Shown in pieces: positions 1 through 8,824 of a DNA stretch of 64,000 nt (position 1 is its first letter; each line of letters starts with the position of its first letter). The position numbers were made by a program, and so were the translations under genes. The DNA comes from Streptomyces termitum (GTDB taxonomy: Bacteria > Actinomycetota > Actinomycetes > Streptomycetales > Streptomycetaceae): the NCBI RefSeq assembly GCF_014650175.1, contig NZ_BMUL01000022.1:30978-94977 (forward strand), written 5' to 3'. The notes below the pieces were generated by a model, which worked only from the letters and a program-made list of their open reading frames with translations, did not search any database and was not told the origin of the DNA.

Positions 1-904
1 GGCGCCGCGCGGTGGCCGACTCGTCCCGCAGGACGAGAGCGGCCAGCGCTTCCGTGCCGTGCTCGGCCAGCTGGAGGCGCAGACAGTTCCGGCAGGCGGA
101 GGTGATGGTGACGTACGGGGCGGGGGCGGCGTGCGGGGCGGGGGCTACGAGCGGGTCGGGGGCTACGAGCGGTCCCTTGACGATGAGGTCGCCGTAGGAG
201 CGGGCCGCGAGGAGGACGGCGCCGACGCGGCGGGCGAGGGCGGCGAGCGGGTCCAGGAGCGCGCCGGGCAGTCCGTCGGGCGGTACGACGAGGGCGGTCG
301 GCCGCCACGCGGCGAGCGCCTCCCGCCAGCCGTCGTCCCGGATGCCCGGGAGCGCCTCCACCCGGGCGGATTCCGCCACCGGCAGGGCGTCCGGCCGCGC
401 GCCGAGGAGGGCGAGGTGTCCCACGCCGTTGCGCAGCAGGGTCCGCGCGGCGGCCGTCGCCCCGGATTCCCCGGCTTCCGCGCCCAGGACGGCGACCCTG
501 GCGTCGCGCACCCGGCGGAGGGCCGCGTGCGGGGTGCGGCAGTGGTGCGCGAGGTAGGCGAGCTGCTCGGCGAAGGTCTCCCGTTCGGCGGCGTCCAGCA
601 GGTCGCCGGGCTCCTCGGCGAGCGCCCGTACGAACCGCTGGTCCACGAGGTGGCGCACCAGCCCGTCGAGGACGGCGGCGCGCTCCGGCGCCAGCCCTTC
701 GCCCACCTCCCGCAGGGTGGTCCCCGCGGCGAGGACCGGGGCGAGCCGGCTCAGCCAGCCGTACGCGGACGCGCCCTTGAGGTAGAAGTCCCCCGCGCCA
801 CTGCGCAGGAAAACCCCGTCATCGGATTCCACGAAAACCGAATCCTGCCGCAGGAAAATGCGGGTGTCCGGCCCCAATTCCGCCTGGCCGATTTCCGCGG
901 TCAT
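1..904 (-). CDS. RiPP leader-binding/E1-like maturation protein (TOMM/thiopeptide type), incomplete
   Basis: The minus-strand frame is open from the ATG at 904 to the left edge of the window, so the 3' end of the gene is missing (about 301 codons visible). The first ~100 residues look like a RiPP recognition element: an early beta-rich stretch (RIFLRQDSVFVESDDGVFL), a 'YGWLSRLAPVLAAGTTL' segment, then a helical part. The following region resembles the degenerate nucleotide-binding fold of ocin-ThiF/cyclodehydratase partner proteins (ARVAVLGAEAGESGA). A Cys pair (CRNC) lies near the visible end, as in zinc-binding TOMM partner proteins. A strong ribosome site (GGAGGGGG) precedes the ATG. By family knowledge such proteins bind a precursor leader and deliver it to an azoline-forming YcaO enzyme; the partners must lie outside the window. 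The exact subfamily is inferred. Confidence 0.6.
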   Translation of the reverse strand, partial: MTAEIGQAELGPDTRIFLRQDSVFVESDDGVFLRSGAGDFYLKGASAYGWLSRLAPVLAAGTTLREVGEGLAPERAAVLDGLVRHLVDQRFVRALAEEPGDLLDAAERETFAEQLAYLAHHCRTPHAALRRVRDARVAVLGAEAGESGATAAARTLLRNGVGHLALLGARPDALPVAESARVEALPGIRDDGWREALAAWRPTALVVPPDGLPGALLDPLAALARRVGAVLLAARSYGDLIVKGPLVAPDPLVAPAPHAAPAPYVTITSACRNCLRLQLAEHGTEALAALVLRDESATARR

Positions 905-1233
905 GCAACCCCCTCCGTGCCCTCGAACCTTCTGACGAGGAGATTAGCAAATTACCGCTCAGTAAATTCCTGGGACGTTCACCAAAGGATCAAGGGAGTT
1001 TCCGGCCGTCATATTGGACGATCGCACAGGGGCTTTTCGGGGTCTCCTGAGTTACGACCGGCAAGGCCGTCGGGTTGTTTTCACGGATTCGCGCACGAAC
1101 GATTCGCCGAGCGTCCGGTGACACCGGAAACACCCGTACCGCACCCGGAAAAACCGCGCGCGAAATCACCGCCGCAGGAAAAGCGGAAACCCGCCGGCCG
1201 GGGTTTCGGGAACCCCGGTCGACGGGAGGCGCG
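905..1233. other. Intergenic region with upstream sequence of the RiPP protein gene
   Basis: About 330 bases without a gene. The part between 930 and 1010 is clearly more AT-rich than its surroundings and lies just upstream of the minus-strand gene that starts at 904, so its promoter is probably here. I could not choose a convincing -35/-10 pair. The stretch at 1080-1230 lies beyond the 3' end of the tricorn gene and shows no coding frame I trust. Confidence 0.4.
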
Positions 1234-4200
1234 TCAGGCGCCCGGCAGCTCCGGCGGCCGGGTCGCGGGGGTGCGCGCGCACGCCGCCAGCGCCACGTCG
1301 ATCGCCGCGTCCAGCTGCGGATCGTCGCCCGCCGCCCGCTGGTGCGGCGCGACGGTCACCTCCACGTCCGGTGCGACGCCCGCGTTCTCCAGGTCCCACC
1401 CTCCGTGCGCGAACCAGAACGCGCCGCGCGGATGGACCAGGCGGGTGCCGTCGACCAGACCGTGGCCGACCTCCATGGCGCGCACGCCGCCCCACGTCCG
1501 TACGCCCACCACGGGGCCCAGCCCTCGGGCGCGCACCGCGGCCACGACGTTGTCGCCGTCCGAACCGGACAGTTCGTCGGCGAGGAACACCAGCGGACCC
1601 AGGGCCGCCAGGGGCGGATAGGACTGGGGCGGGTTGCCGCGCCTGAGCTGCCAGCCCACCGGCCGGCGGGTGAGGCGTTCGAGCACCAGCGCCGACAGGT
1701 GCCCGCCGGCGTTCTCCCGGAAGTCCACCAGCAGACCGTCGCGGCCCGCTTCGGCGCGCAGATCGCGGTGGAGCTGCGCCCAGCCGCTCGCGACCATGTC
1801 CGGTACGTGCACGTAGCCGAGCCGTCCGCCGGTCCGCGCGCGGACCCGGGCCCGGCGGGTGCGGACGAGGTCGTGGTAGCGCAGCGCGGCCTCCGAGGCC
1901 AGCGGCACGACCGTCACCCGGCGGACCGGGCCGCCCGACGCCGGACGCACCGTCAGTTCGACGGGCCGGTCCGCGGTTCCGCGCAGCAGGGGGGCGGGGC
2001 CGGCCGACGGGTCCACCGGGCGGCCGTCGACGGCCAGCAGGACGTCCCCGGGGCCCAGCCCCGTGCCCGGAGCGGCCAGCGGCGACCGGGCCTGCGGCAC
2101 GGAGCGCTCGCCCGGCACGATCCGCACGATCCGCCAACCACCGCCCGCGCCGGTGCCCGCGCCGTCGCCGTCGTCATCGCCGTTGCCGTCGCCGTCCGGG
2201 GCCAGGTCGGCGCCGAGCAGTCCCGGACGTTCCCGGTCCGGTTCGGCGGCGCGCGGCCAGACGTAGGTGTGGGACCAGCCCAGGTCACCGTGGGTCTCCC
2301 ACAGCAGGTCCGTGAACTCCTCGGCGCAGCCGATCCGTTCGAGCAGCGGCCGGTACCGGGACCAGGGGCCGCCACCGGCCAGTTCCGGCAGTCCCGACCG
2401 CCAGACGTTGTCCCGCATCAGCCGCTCGTCCTCCGCGAACGCCTGGCGCCACTCGGCCACCGGGTCCACGGTGACCCGTATCCGTGCCGGATCGACGGGC
2501 CGCTCGCCAGAGCCGGGCGGACCGGCGACGGCACGCGCCGACAGCGCCTTCCCGTCCCGGACCAGGACCCGGCCGCCGTCGGCCGACGCCGCGTACCCGT
2601 CGGCGCCCTCGCGCAGGACGCTCAGGACCCCGGTCGCCAGGTCCCAGCGTTCGACGCGGGGACGGGGCGGAGCGGAGCGCGTACCGGCCCAGGCGTCCCC
2701 GAGGGTGCCCCGGGGCGGGGTGCGTACCCACAGCAGCGCCCCGCCGACGGCCCGCAGACCGCCGTACTCAGCGGCCGGCACCGGGAAGGCGACGACCCTC
2801 CCGGGCAACCCTTCGGCGTCCACCCGGGTCCGGGGCGGCGCCGGACGCGCGGCCCCTTCGGCCCCCTCCGCTCCCTCTGCCCCGCCGTCCCCGCCGTCCC
2901 CGCCGATGTCGGCCAGGAGTGACGGCGTGTCGGCCCGCAGGCTCAGCAGCTGTGGGCGTTTCGCGGCGAGGAACGCCAGGTCCAGGACGTGCGTCTGGTA
3001 CTCGGGGTCGAACACCCCGTCCGAGACGAAGGCCAGGTGCGCGCCGTCCGGGGTGAAGGCGGGCGACTCGTCCCTGCACCGTCCTTCCGTCGCCTCGACG
3101 ACCGCTCCCCCGCCCGCCGCGCGGGCCAGCCTGATCTGTCGCAGTCCCTCGGGGCCCGGGTGCGACCAGGCGAGCCACGCCGAGTCGGGCGAGAAGGCGA
3201 GCCCGGTGACCTCTTCGCGGGCGCTGCGGTCCAGTTCGGTGACAGCGCCGGAAGCCGTGTCGACCACCAGGACCCGCCCGTCGTGGGCGGCGACGGCCAG
3301 CGACGCGCCGTCCGGGGACGCGCACAGCTCCAGCACCCGGCCGAGACGGCCGGCCGCGAGGACCCGGGGCGCGGCCGGGGCCGCCGCGCGCGCCGCGCGG
3401 CCCGGCAGGACCTCCAGGGCGTCGGCGCCCTCGACGTCCGACACCCAGGCCACGCCGCCGGTGCGGCCCAGCGCCCGGGGAAGCCGGCAGCGCACTCCGG
3501 GACGCCGGGACAGGGCCACGGGCAGGGCGTCTCCTTCGGGCAGGACGTGTACGGTGCCGCGCACCTCCAGCAGCCAGTCGGCGTCGCCGGGTCCGCCCGA
3601 GAAGTCGCCCGCCTCCTCCGCCCCCGACACGGCGAACGGCGCCCGGCCGCCCCGCGGCTCCGGCAGGCGTACGTCGACCCGTTCCGCCTCGGCGTACGGG
3701 GAGGCGTCCGCGAGCAGCCACAGGTCGCCGCCGCTCTGGTAGACCACCCGGGTTCCGTCGGTGGCGGCGTTGCGCGCGGCGAAGCCGGGATGCGCGCCCT
3801 CAGGGGTGTGCGGGCGGGCGTCGGAGCCGTCCGGGAGGCTGGACCAGAGCCGGGCGCGTCCCCCGAGGTCGCTGAGGAACGCGATGCGGTCGCCCCGCCC
3901 TCCGGAACCGCCGAAGCCGTCGGGACCCCCGATGCCGCCGCTGCCGCCGGAGCCGTCAGGTCCCGCGAGCCACAGCGGGCACTCCAGGTCGGCCTCGCGC
4001 TCCCCGTGCCCCTCCGGCACCACACGGGCGAACGCGCCGTCACCGTCCGCCGCCGCCCGGGAGATCCACAGCCGCCCCACCGCGCCGCCCCGGTACCGCT
4101 TCCAGTACGCGGACTGCGGAAGCATCCCGACGCTCCGCAGCAGCACCTCGCCGCGCGGCCCGTACGCGAGGTCGCCGACCGGCCCGTACGGCAGCCGCTG

Positions 4201-4584
4201 CGCCGGACCTCCCTCCGGAGGGACGCTCCAGGCCCAGGTGGCGAGCGGTGAGTGCGTGTGCTGCGGGGTGAGGACGACCACCTCTCCCCCGAGGGTCCAG
4301 CCCGCGACCCGGGTGCGGGGGTGGCCGAAGTGGGTCAGCCTGCGCGGCGTGCCTCCGGCGAGCGGGACGGCGTACGCCTCGGGCGTGCCGTCGCGGGACG
4401 AGGTCCACGCGAGCAGCCGTCCGTCCGGCGAGACGCGGGGGTGGCTCACCCGGGCGCCGTCGGAGGTCAGTCTCCGGGCCCGGCCCCCGGTCACCGGGAC
4501 GCCCCACACCTCGCGGTCGGCGGTGAACACCAGCAGGTCGCCGTGGAGGTGGGGGTGGGCGGCGTAGGGGCGGTCGGAAGACAC
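1234..4584 (-). CDS. Tricorn protease homolog (S41 family)
   Basis: A large cytosolic serine protease that in its family degrades peptides downstream of the proteasome. The N-terminal two thirds consist of WD/PD40-type beta-propeller repeats (many 'SPDG' and 'TPDG' turns). Then come a C1 domain with the Ser-His pair (GWSHTYVW), a PDZ domain (GTGLGPGDVLLAVDG) and the C2 domain with the nucleophile motif GSDGD and the late Glu of 'ENAGVAPD'. From the chosen GTG at 4584 the product is 1116 residues, slightly longer than archaeal tricorn. This GTG has GGAG five bases upstream; an in-frame TTG at 4629 is less likely. Gly-rich insertions near residues 235-250 ('GGSGGIGGPDGFGGSGG') look like a lineage-specific loop. 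The gene stands alone. Confidence 0.93.
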   Translation of the reverse strand: MSSDRPYAAHPHLHGDLLVFTADREVWGVPVTGGRARRLTSDGARVSHPRVSPDGRLLAWTSSRDGTPEAYAVPLAGGTPRRLTHFGHPRTRVAGWTLGGEVVVLTPQHTHSPLATWAWSVPPEGGPAQRLPYGPVGDLAYGPRGEVLLRSVGMLPQSAYWKRYRGGAVGRLWISRAAADGDGAFARVVPEGHGEREADLECPLWLAGPDGSGGSGGIGGPDGFGGSGGRGDRIAFLSDLGGRARLWSSLPDGSDARPHTPEGAHPGFAARNAATDGTRVVYQSGGDLWLLADASPYAEAERVDVRLPEPRGGRAPFAVSGAEEAGDFSGGPGDADWLLEVRGTVHVLPEGDALPVALSRRPGVRCRLPRALGRTGGVAWVSDVEGADALEVLPGRAARAAAPAAPRVLAAGRLGRVLELCASPDGASLAVAAHDGRVLVVDTASGAVTELDRSAREEVTGLAFSPDSAWLAWSHPGPEGLRQIRLARAAGGGAVVEATEGRCRDESPAFTPDGAHLAFVSDGVFDPEYQTHVLDLAFLAAKRPQLLSLRADTPSLLADIGGDGGDGGAEGAEGAEGAARPAPPRTRVDAEGLPGRVVAFPVPAAEYGGLRAVGGALLWVRTPPRGTLGDAWAGTRSAPPRPRVERWDLATGVLSVLREGADGYAASADGGRVLVRDGKALSARAVAGPPGSGERPVDPARIRVTVDPVAEWRQAFAEDERLMRDNVWRSGLPELAGGGPWSRYRPLLERIGCAEEFTDLLWETHGDLGWSHTYVWPRAAEPDRERPGLLGADLAPDGDGNGDDDGDGAGTGAGGGWRIVRIVPGERSVPQARSPLAAPGTGLGPGDVLLAVDGRPVDPSAGPAPLLRGTADRPVELTVRPASGGPVRRVTVVPLASEAALRYHDLVRTRRARVRARTGGRLGYVHVPDMVASGWAQLHRDLRAEAGRDGLLVDFRENAGGHLSALVLERLTRRPVGWQLRRGNPPQSYPPLAALGPLVFLADELSGSDGDNVVAAVRARGLGPVVGVRTWGGVRAMEVGHGLVDGTRLVHPRGAFWFAHGGWDLENAGVAPDVEVTVAPHQRAAGDDPQLDAAIDVALAACARTPATRPPELPGA

Positions 4585-4802
4585 AGGGCTCCTGGCGGGA
4601 CGGGATTCCCGGAAAAGTAGCACCGTCAACTACCGTTCCCCCGCGGGGAGATCATCCAGGATTCCCGCCCGCGTCCCGGGCGATCGCACATCGGCGACCG
4701 GCTGCGCCAGGGGGCCGAGCTCCGGGAACTCCGGCCCGGTGAGCCCGGCGGTGTCCGTCCGGGACCGTACGCGTCACCACCGGCGGCCGTCGCCCCGGTC
4801 GC

Positions 4803-5093
4803 TCACAGGCCGGAGAGGTCCCCGGCCTTCTTCCGTACGGAGTCGATCGCGTCCCTCACCTTGCCGTGCCGCTCCGCGCGGGCCGCCCGGTCCGCCGGGA
4901 CCAGCCGCGCGGCGGCCCGGACGGCGTACGCGTCCGGGTCGCCGAAGGCGGCCCGCGGGTGCTCGCCCGTCACCGCGCAGTGCCCGGCGACGTCCTTGAC
5001 CGCCCGGAGCACGACCGTCCGGTCCACGCCGGGCTGCATGGCCAGCCTCACCTGGAAACGGGCCATCCACTTCTCGCGGTCCTGCTCCGTCAT
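4803..5093 (-). CDS. Small helical protein, HAAS-like domain
   Basis: A 96-residue soluble protein. The pattern of a Trp near the N-terminus, a central 'VAGHCAVTGEHP' and a following 'FGDPDAYA' resembles the HAAS/permease-prefix helical domain that usually sits at the start of membrane permeases. Here it is free-standing, with no membrane segment behind it. The ATG at 5093 is the first start that gives a compact protein. The gene is separated from the divergent DUF4291 gene by 178 bases. The assignment rests on motif resemblance only, and no function can be given. Confidence 0.6.
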   Translation of the reverse strand: MTEQDREKWMARFQVRLAMQPGVDRTVVLRAVKDVAGHCAVTGEHPRAAFGDPDAYAVRAAARLVPADRAARAERHGKVRDAIDSVRKKAGDLSGL

Positions 5094-5271
5094 GCGCGCT
5101 CCCCGGTGGGTCGGTCGGTGCCGTGGACGTTCGTCCGTCCTGCCATGGTGACGGACGCCGTGGCACCGGAGCGGGTTCCGGTACGGTCCTCCGGTTCCGT
5201 GCGCCCCGGGCCGCCAGGGTACGGCGAAATCGGCTCGCGGCGCCGACGGGGCGGGTGGCAGGGTTCGGGAC

Positions 5272-5838
5272 ATGACGCCCCCGTACCAGATCCGTGCCGA
5301 CTACGACGCCCGCACGATCGTGGTCTACCAGGCGTACCCGCCGGCCATCGCCGACGCGGCGCTGCGGGCGGGCCGTTTCGTCGCGCCGTTCTCGTTCCAC
5401 CGGATGACGTGGATCAAGCCGTCGTTCACCTGGCTGATGCACCGCAGCAACTGGGCCCGCAAGCCGGGCCAGGAACGCGTCCTCGCGGTGCGGATCACCC
5501 GGGACGGCTGGGAGGAGGCCCTGTCCCGGGCCGTCCTGACGACAGCCGACCCGGCGGCGGTGGCCCGGGCGGCCGTGCACGTCCAGTGGGACCCGGAGCG
5601 TTCGCCGCGCGGGGCGGCGCTGAACCACTACAGCATCCAGGTCGGCATCGGCCGCCACCTGATCCGCGCGCTCGCCGACGACTGGACCGTCAGTCTCACC
5701 GACCTCACCCCCCAGGTCCGCAGGGCCGCGACCCTGATCCGGACCGGCAACGCCGCCAAGGCCCCGCGCCTGCTCCCCGCGGAACGCGTGTACCCGCTCC
5801 CCCGGGCCCTGGAGAATCTCGTTCCCGCGGGCGGATGA
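5272..5838 (+). CDS. DUF4291 family protein
   Basis: A 188-residue protein with the hallmarks of DUF4291: 'VYQAYPPAIADAAL' near the start, then 'RMTWIKPSFTWLMHRSNWA', the 'QERVLAVRITRDGW' strand, and 'ALNHYSIQVGIG' in the second half. The length matches the family. Members are widespread in bacteria and fungi, with no established biochemical function that I can name. The ATG at 5272 begins directly before the conserved region. No operon partner is evident: the gene downstream is convergent. Confidence 0.9.
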   Translation: MTPPYQIRADYDARTIVVYQAYPPAIADAALRAGRFVAPFSFHRMTWIKPSFTWLMHRSNWARKPGQERVLAVRITRDGWEEALSRAVLTTADPAAVARAAVHVQWDPERSPRGAALNHYSIQVGIGRHLIRALADDWTVSLTDLTPQVRRAATLIRTGNAAKAPRLLPAERVYPLPRALENLVPAGG

Positions 5839-5875
5839 CGACGGACCGCGGGGCCCGGCCCCGTACGAAGGGCAG

Positions 5876-6508
5876 CTACGCCCCGTCCTTGACCGGTGTG
5901 GTGCCCGCCCGCTCCGTCGGCTCGCGCCAGGCGGCGACGAGGTCGCCGAAACGCGGGAATCCGGTGCCCGGAACCGTCTCACCGTCGACCGTCTCGCCAT
6001 TGAGCCAGCAGATGTCGAAGGTCTCGGTCTCGGTGTCGAGCAGGCAGCACACACCACCAGTGGCGGCAGTGAGGTCGGTGAACACCCTCCTGACGTTCGC
6101 GGACCGCTCGAACATCCGGCTCATGGCCGAGGTTGCCGCCGTGAACTGCAGCGACGCGAAGTCCGGATGCCACGCGGGGGAGAACCTGACGGTCAGGTAG
6201 ATGTACCCGACCCTCACGCATCCCCGCTCGTCGATCCTACCGAGATCCTGGAGGAAGGACTCGCGCATCACGTCATCGGCATCGATGACGAGCGAGGTGT
6301 CCAGATCGAGTGTGCCACCTGCTGAACAATCGACCGGTTCGCTCTTGAAATGCGAGGTGAACGGTACGGTCACCTGCTCCCCACCCGGCAGGGTCACCGG
6401 AAGCGGCGGGGCGTCGCGGTCCTGAGGGGCGAGCTCGGCCAGCCGCCTCAGCGCCTTCGCGACGTTCCGAGGGGGCGTGAAGATCTCGTAGCTGTAGTCC
6501 AGTCCCAT
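5876..6508 (-). CDS. Conserved hypothetical protein
   Basis: 210 residues from an ATG at 6508 (MGLDYSYEIF). No signal peptide or membrane segment is visible. The protein has alternating strands ending in a Cys-Cys pair followed by an acidic run and a Trp ('GVCCLLDTETETFDICWLN'), and a Pro-rich loop at residues 33-45. I do not recognise a catalytic motif. The base composition of part of this gene (several AT-containing third positions) is a little below that of its neighbours. It is convergent with the DUF4291 gene and 120 bases downstream, in transcription order, of the ATP-grasp operon start-to-stop run, but it has its own start region. Confidence 0.75.
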   Translation of the reverse strand: MGLDYSYEIFTPPRNVAKALRRLAELAPQDRDAPPLPVTLPGGEQVTVPFTSHFKSEPVDCSAGGTLDLDTSLVIDADDVMRESFLQDLGRIDERGCVRVGYIYLTVRFSPAWHPDFASLQFTAATSAMSRMFERSANVRRVFTDLTAATGGVCCLLDTETETFDICWLNGETVDGETVPGTGFPRFGDLVAAWREPTERAGTTPVKDGA

Positions 6509-6628
6509 ACCGCCCCGCCCCCTGCCCTGATCGAACCGGCATCCTCGCACGGTACGGACCGGCTGCCCAGTCGATTACGAGGCGGTCGGCCCGGCCGCGA
6601 GAGAGGGCACCCGTGCCCCGAAAGCCCC

Positions 6629-7588
6629 TCAAGCTCCAGCAGGTGGATCCGCGTGTACGGGCGTCCGCGTCCAGGCCGTGGTCTCCCGGGGTGCGGTGCC
6701 TCGCAGCAGGGCGAACAGGGCGCGGGAGACGCGGAGGTCCAGGCGGCGGTCGTAGCCGTCGTAGCCGGGCATCGGGTTGGCCTCCAGGACCGTGTAGGAG
6801 CCGTCGTCCCCCACCATGAAGTCGAAGCCGATGAAGGACAGGCCGCTCAGGGCCTGGTAGGCCAGGCAGTGTTCGGCGACGTCGTCGGGGAGGCGGGTCG
6901 GAGTGAAGGTCCTGCCGCCCTGGCAGTACTGGTAGTTGACGCCGTCGCAGTCGATCCGCTCGGAGACGTGCTCGGTGCCGGCCAGGTGGGTGCGGACGTC
7001 GGCGCCGGGCATCCGCTCCTGGAACAGGACCGGGCTGTGGGGCAGCAGCTCCAGCCGGGCGGTCTGCGCCGGGTCGAAGGCGGACGCCACCGTCTTCTCG
7101 CCGCTGGCGCCCTTGTAGACGGCCCGCGGCCGCGCCCGCAGGAAGGCGCGGGCCTCCTCCGCGTCGTTGGTGAGCAGCGACGCGGGCACCCGGAAGCCGC
7201 ACCGGGCGAGCAGGCCGAGGTGGTACGTCTTGGCCCAGTTGCTCAGGTCGGTTCCCGGGCGGTTGACGACGAGCGCGTCGACGGTCGTGAGGATCTCGGT
7301 GAGCGCCCGGAGGCGCGCCGAGGCGGCGGCGCGGTCCGGCGGGTCGAAACCGCCGACGACGTCGAGGAGGCGCGCGTAGATCCCCGTGATCCGGGGGTCG
7401 GGCAGGTCCACCGTGAGCGTTCCGGCGGTCAGGCGTCCGCACCGGGCGCGGGAGTCCCACCGGTACGTGCCGGAGCGCAGGAACGCCACGAGGTCGAAGA
7501 AGAGGAAGGCGACGCCCTGGTGCCGCGCGCTGCGCACGGTGTGCACGATCGTGCGGTCGTGGGGCGATCCGACGATGAGGACGGTCAT
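6629..7588 (-). CDS. ATP-grasp peptide ligase (RimK/MvdD-like), last gene of candidate graspetide operon
   Basis: A 319-residue ATP-grasp enzyme. The N-terminal pre-ATP-grasp domain carries 'VVNRPGTDLSNWAKTYH' and 'GFRVPASLLTND', features shared with RimK-like ligases that tailor ribosomal peptides. The ATP-grasp core has the nucleotide-binding Lys in 'VYKGASGEKT', the Glu in 'LFQERMPGADVR' and the Mg-binding D...E.N in 'FIGFDFM' and 'VLEANPMPGYDGYD'. All catalytic positions therefore appear intact. In the family these enzymes phosphorylate a side-chain carboxylate and couple it to Ser/Thr (ester) or Lys (amide). The gene overlaps the upstream ATP-grasp-like gene by four bases (ATGA), implying coupled translation. 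The short precursor-like gene two genes upstream is the obvious substrate candidate, which is an inference. Confidence 0.85.
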   Translation of the reverse strand: MTVLIVGSPHDRTIVHTVRSARHQGVAFLFFDLVAFLRSGTYRWDSRARCGRLTAGTLTVDLPDPRITGIYARLLDVVGGFDPPDRAAASARLRALTEILTTVDALVVNRPGTDLSNWAKTYHLGLLARCGFRVPASLLTNDAEEARAFLRARPRAVYKGASGEKTVASAFDPAQTARLELLPHSPVLFQERMPGADVRTHLAGTEHVSERIDCDGVNYQYCQGGRTFTPTRLPDDVAEHCLAYQALSGLSFIGFDFMVGDDGSYTVLEANPMPGYDGYDRRLDLRVSRALFALLRGTAPRETTAWTRTPVHADPPAGA

Positions 7589-8487
7589 CGGGTCTCCCCC
7601 GTGCCCGCCCGCGGGCCGTGGCCGAGTTCGGCGCAGAGCTGTCCGTGGACCTCGTCGGCGATGTCCCGGTACCAGGAGAACGGCGGGACGGGCACGACGC
7701 GGCTCACCAGGGGCCATCGCCGCTCGTCGGCGACCAGGGCGGCGGCGAAGAAGCGGAGGCCCTGCCCGCGCAGGACGGCGGCGAGGTCGCGGACGAAGGC
7801 CCGGTACGGTGCGGCGGTCACGTCCACGCCGGGCTCGTTGAGGACGGTGAAGGACCGCCGTCCCACGCAGAGTTCGATGACGTAGGCGCTGGACGGCGCG
7901 AACAGGGCCCGCAGGTGCCCCGTACCCCCTTCGCCCTCCCCCGCGCCGGGGTCCGTGGCCCTCCGGACGATCCGGCGTTCGCGGGTCAGCAGGTCCTCCA
8001 CGTGGAGTTCGGCCGCCGGGGACCGCCTCCAGTCGTCGAGCAGTTCCCCGCCGTCCGTCGTCCAGCGCTCCGGGAGCACCGAGGACGGGGCGATGCGGCG
8101 GCGCAGGTCGGCGGCGTCGGGCCAGGCCCGCGGGCCCGGCCGGTTGACGACGCGGGGCAGGAAGGCGCACAGGGACCACAGCGCGGCGCGGTACTCGTCG
8201 GCGGCGAAGCGGGCGTCCGGCCCGGACGGACCGGACCGACCGGACGGGTCCGGGGGCACGAGCGCCGACGGGTCGCGGACGAAGACCGCGACCTCGTCGC
8301 CGTCGAGCGTGCCGTGGCCGGGCGGGCGCAGGCGGACGCGCGTACGGCCGTCGGGGTCCACGCGCACCGCGAAGGGGAGCCGGCCGGGGTCGCGGCAGAC
8401 CGCGTGGTCGATCGAGCGGCGGGTCAGGTAGCCGTCGAAGGAGTCCACCGCGGGATCGTCCGGGCCGGCCCCCAGGAGGAGGATCAT
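7585..8487 (-). CDS. Degenerate ATP-grasp-like partner protein
   Basis: 300 residues from the ATG at 8487. The middle ('EYRAALWSLCAFLPRVVNRPGP') aligns by eye with the pre-ATP-grasp segment of the next gene, and the C-terminus ('LVSRVVPVPPFSWYRDIADEVHGQLCAEL') resembles the end of RimK-like ATP-grasp proteins. I cannot find the canonical ATP-binding Lys or the D/E/N metal set, so it may be a non-catalytic partner or a strongly diverged ligase. Paired ATP-grasp genes are known from microviridin clusters (MvdC/MvdD). It starts 10 bases after the stop of the peptide gene and overlaps the following ligase, in one operon. Confidence 0.7.
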   Translation of the reverse strand: MILLLGAGPDDPAVDSFDGYLTRRSIDHAVCRDPGRLPFAVRVDPDGRTRVRLRPPGHGTLDGDEVAVFVRDPSALVPPDPSGRSGPSGPDARFAADEYRAALWSLCAFLPRVVNRPGPRAWPDAADLRRRIAPSSVLPERWTTDGGELLDDWRRSPAAELHVEDLLTRERRIVRRATDPGAGEGEGGTGHLRALFAPSSAYVIELCVGRRSFTVLNEPGVDVTAAPYRAFVRDLAAVLRGQGLRFFAAALVADERRWPLVSRVVPVPPFSWYRDIADEVHGQLCAELGHGPRAGTGETR

Positions 8488-8497
8488 CCGCGCCGGG

Positions 8498-8824
8498 TCA
8501 CATGATCGGGCGGATGAGGTCCCGCACGGCCGGCAGGGTTCCGTTCACGACCCGGGACTGGGCGTCGCACGCTTCCTTGCCCGTGTCGGAGGTCTCCTTG
8601 CCGGTGCCCTCGCTCTGCTCCTTGCCGGTGCAGTCCTGCGACTTGTCCAGGCCGCCCGCGAAGAAGCGGCCCTCCACGCCGTCCCGTTTGTCGCCGACCT
8701 GTTCGCCGCGGGCCACGGCCGCGCGGATGGCGTCCTCGATGCCGACGGGTTCCACGTCGTGGGTGTCGGCGAGGTCCGGGCGCAGCTCGGGGTGGATGAA
8801 GATCATGGGTGTGGGCGCGGGCAT
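8498..8824 (-). CDS. Candidate RiPP (graspetide) precursor with three TGKE repeats
   Basis: A 108-residue soluble peptide. Residues 1-60 look leader-like (PMIFIHPELRPDLADTHD, then a helical 'GIEDAIRAAVARG' and 'GRFFAGG'). Residues 64-87 form a distinct hydrophilic block: Asp-Cys, then TGKE at 66-69, 74-77 and 81-84, separated by short Gln-Ser-Glu-Gly and Thr-Ser-Asp spacers and closed by Cys-Asp. The block is rich in exactly the residues ATP-grasp ligases join: Thr/Ser or Lys with Glu/Asp. Twenty-one residues follow it. The ATG at 8824 shares one base with the stop of the upstream gene (TGATG), and an AAGGGG ribosome site lies 7 bases upstream. The presence and order of the genes support a precursor role; modification is inferred. 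Confidence 0.65.
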   Translation of the reverse strand: MPAPTPMIFIHPELRPDLADTHDVEPVGIEDAIRAAVARGEQVGDKRDGVEGRFFAGGLDKSQDCTGKEQSEGTGKETSDTGKEACDAQSRVVNGTLPAVRDLIRPIM

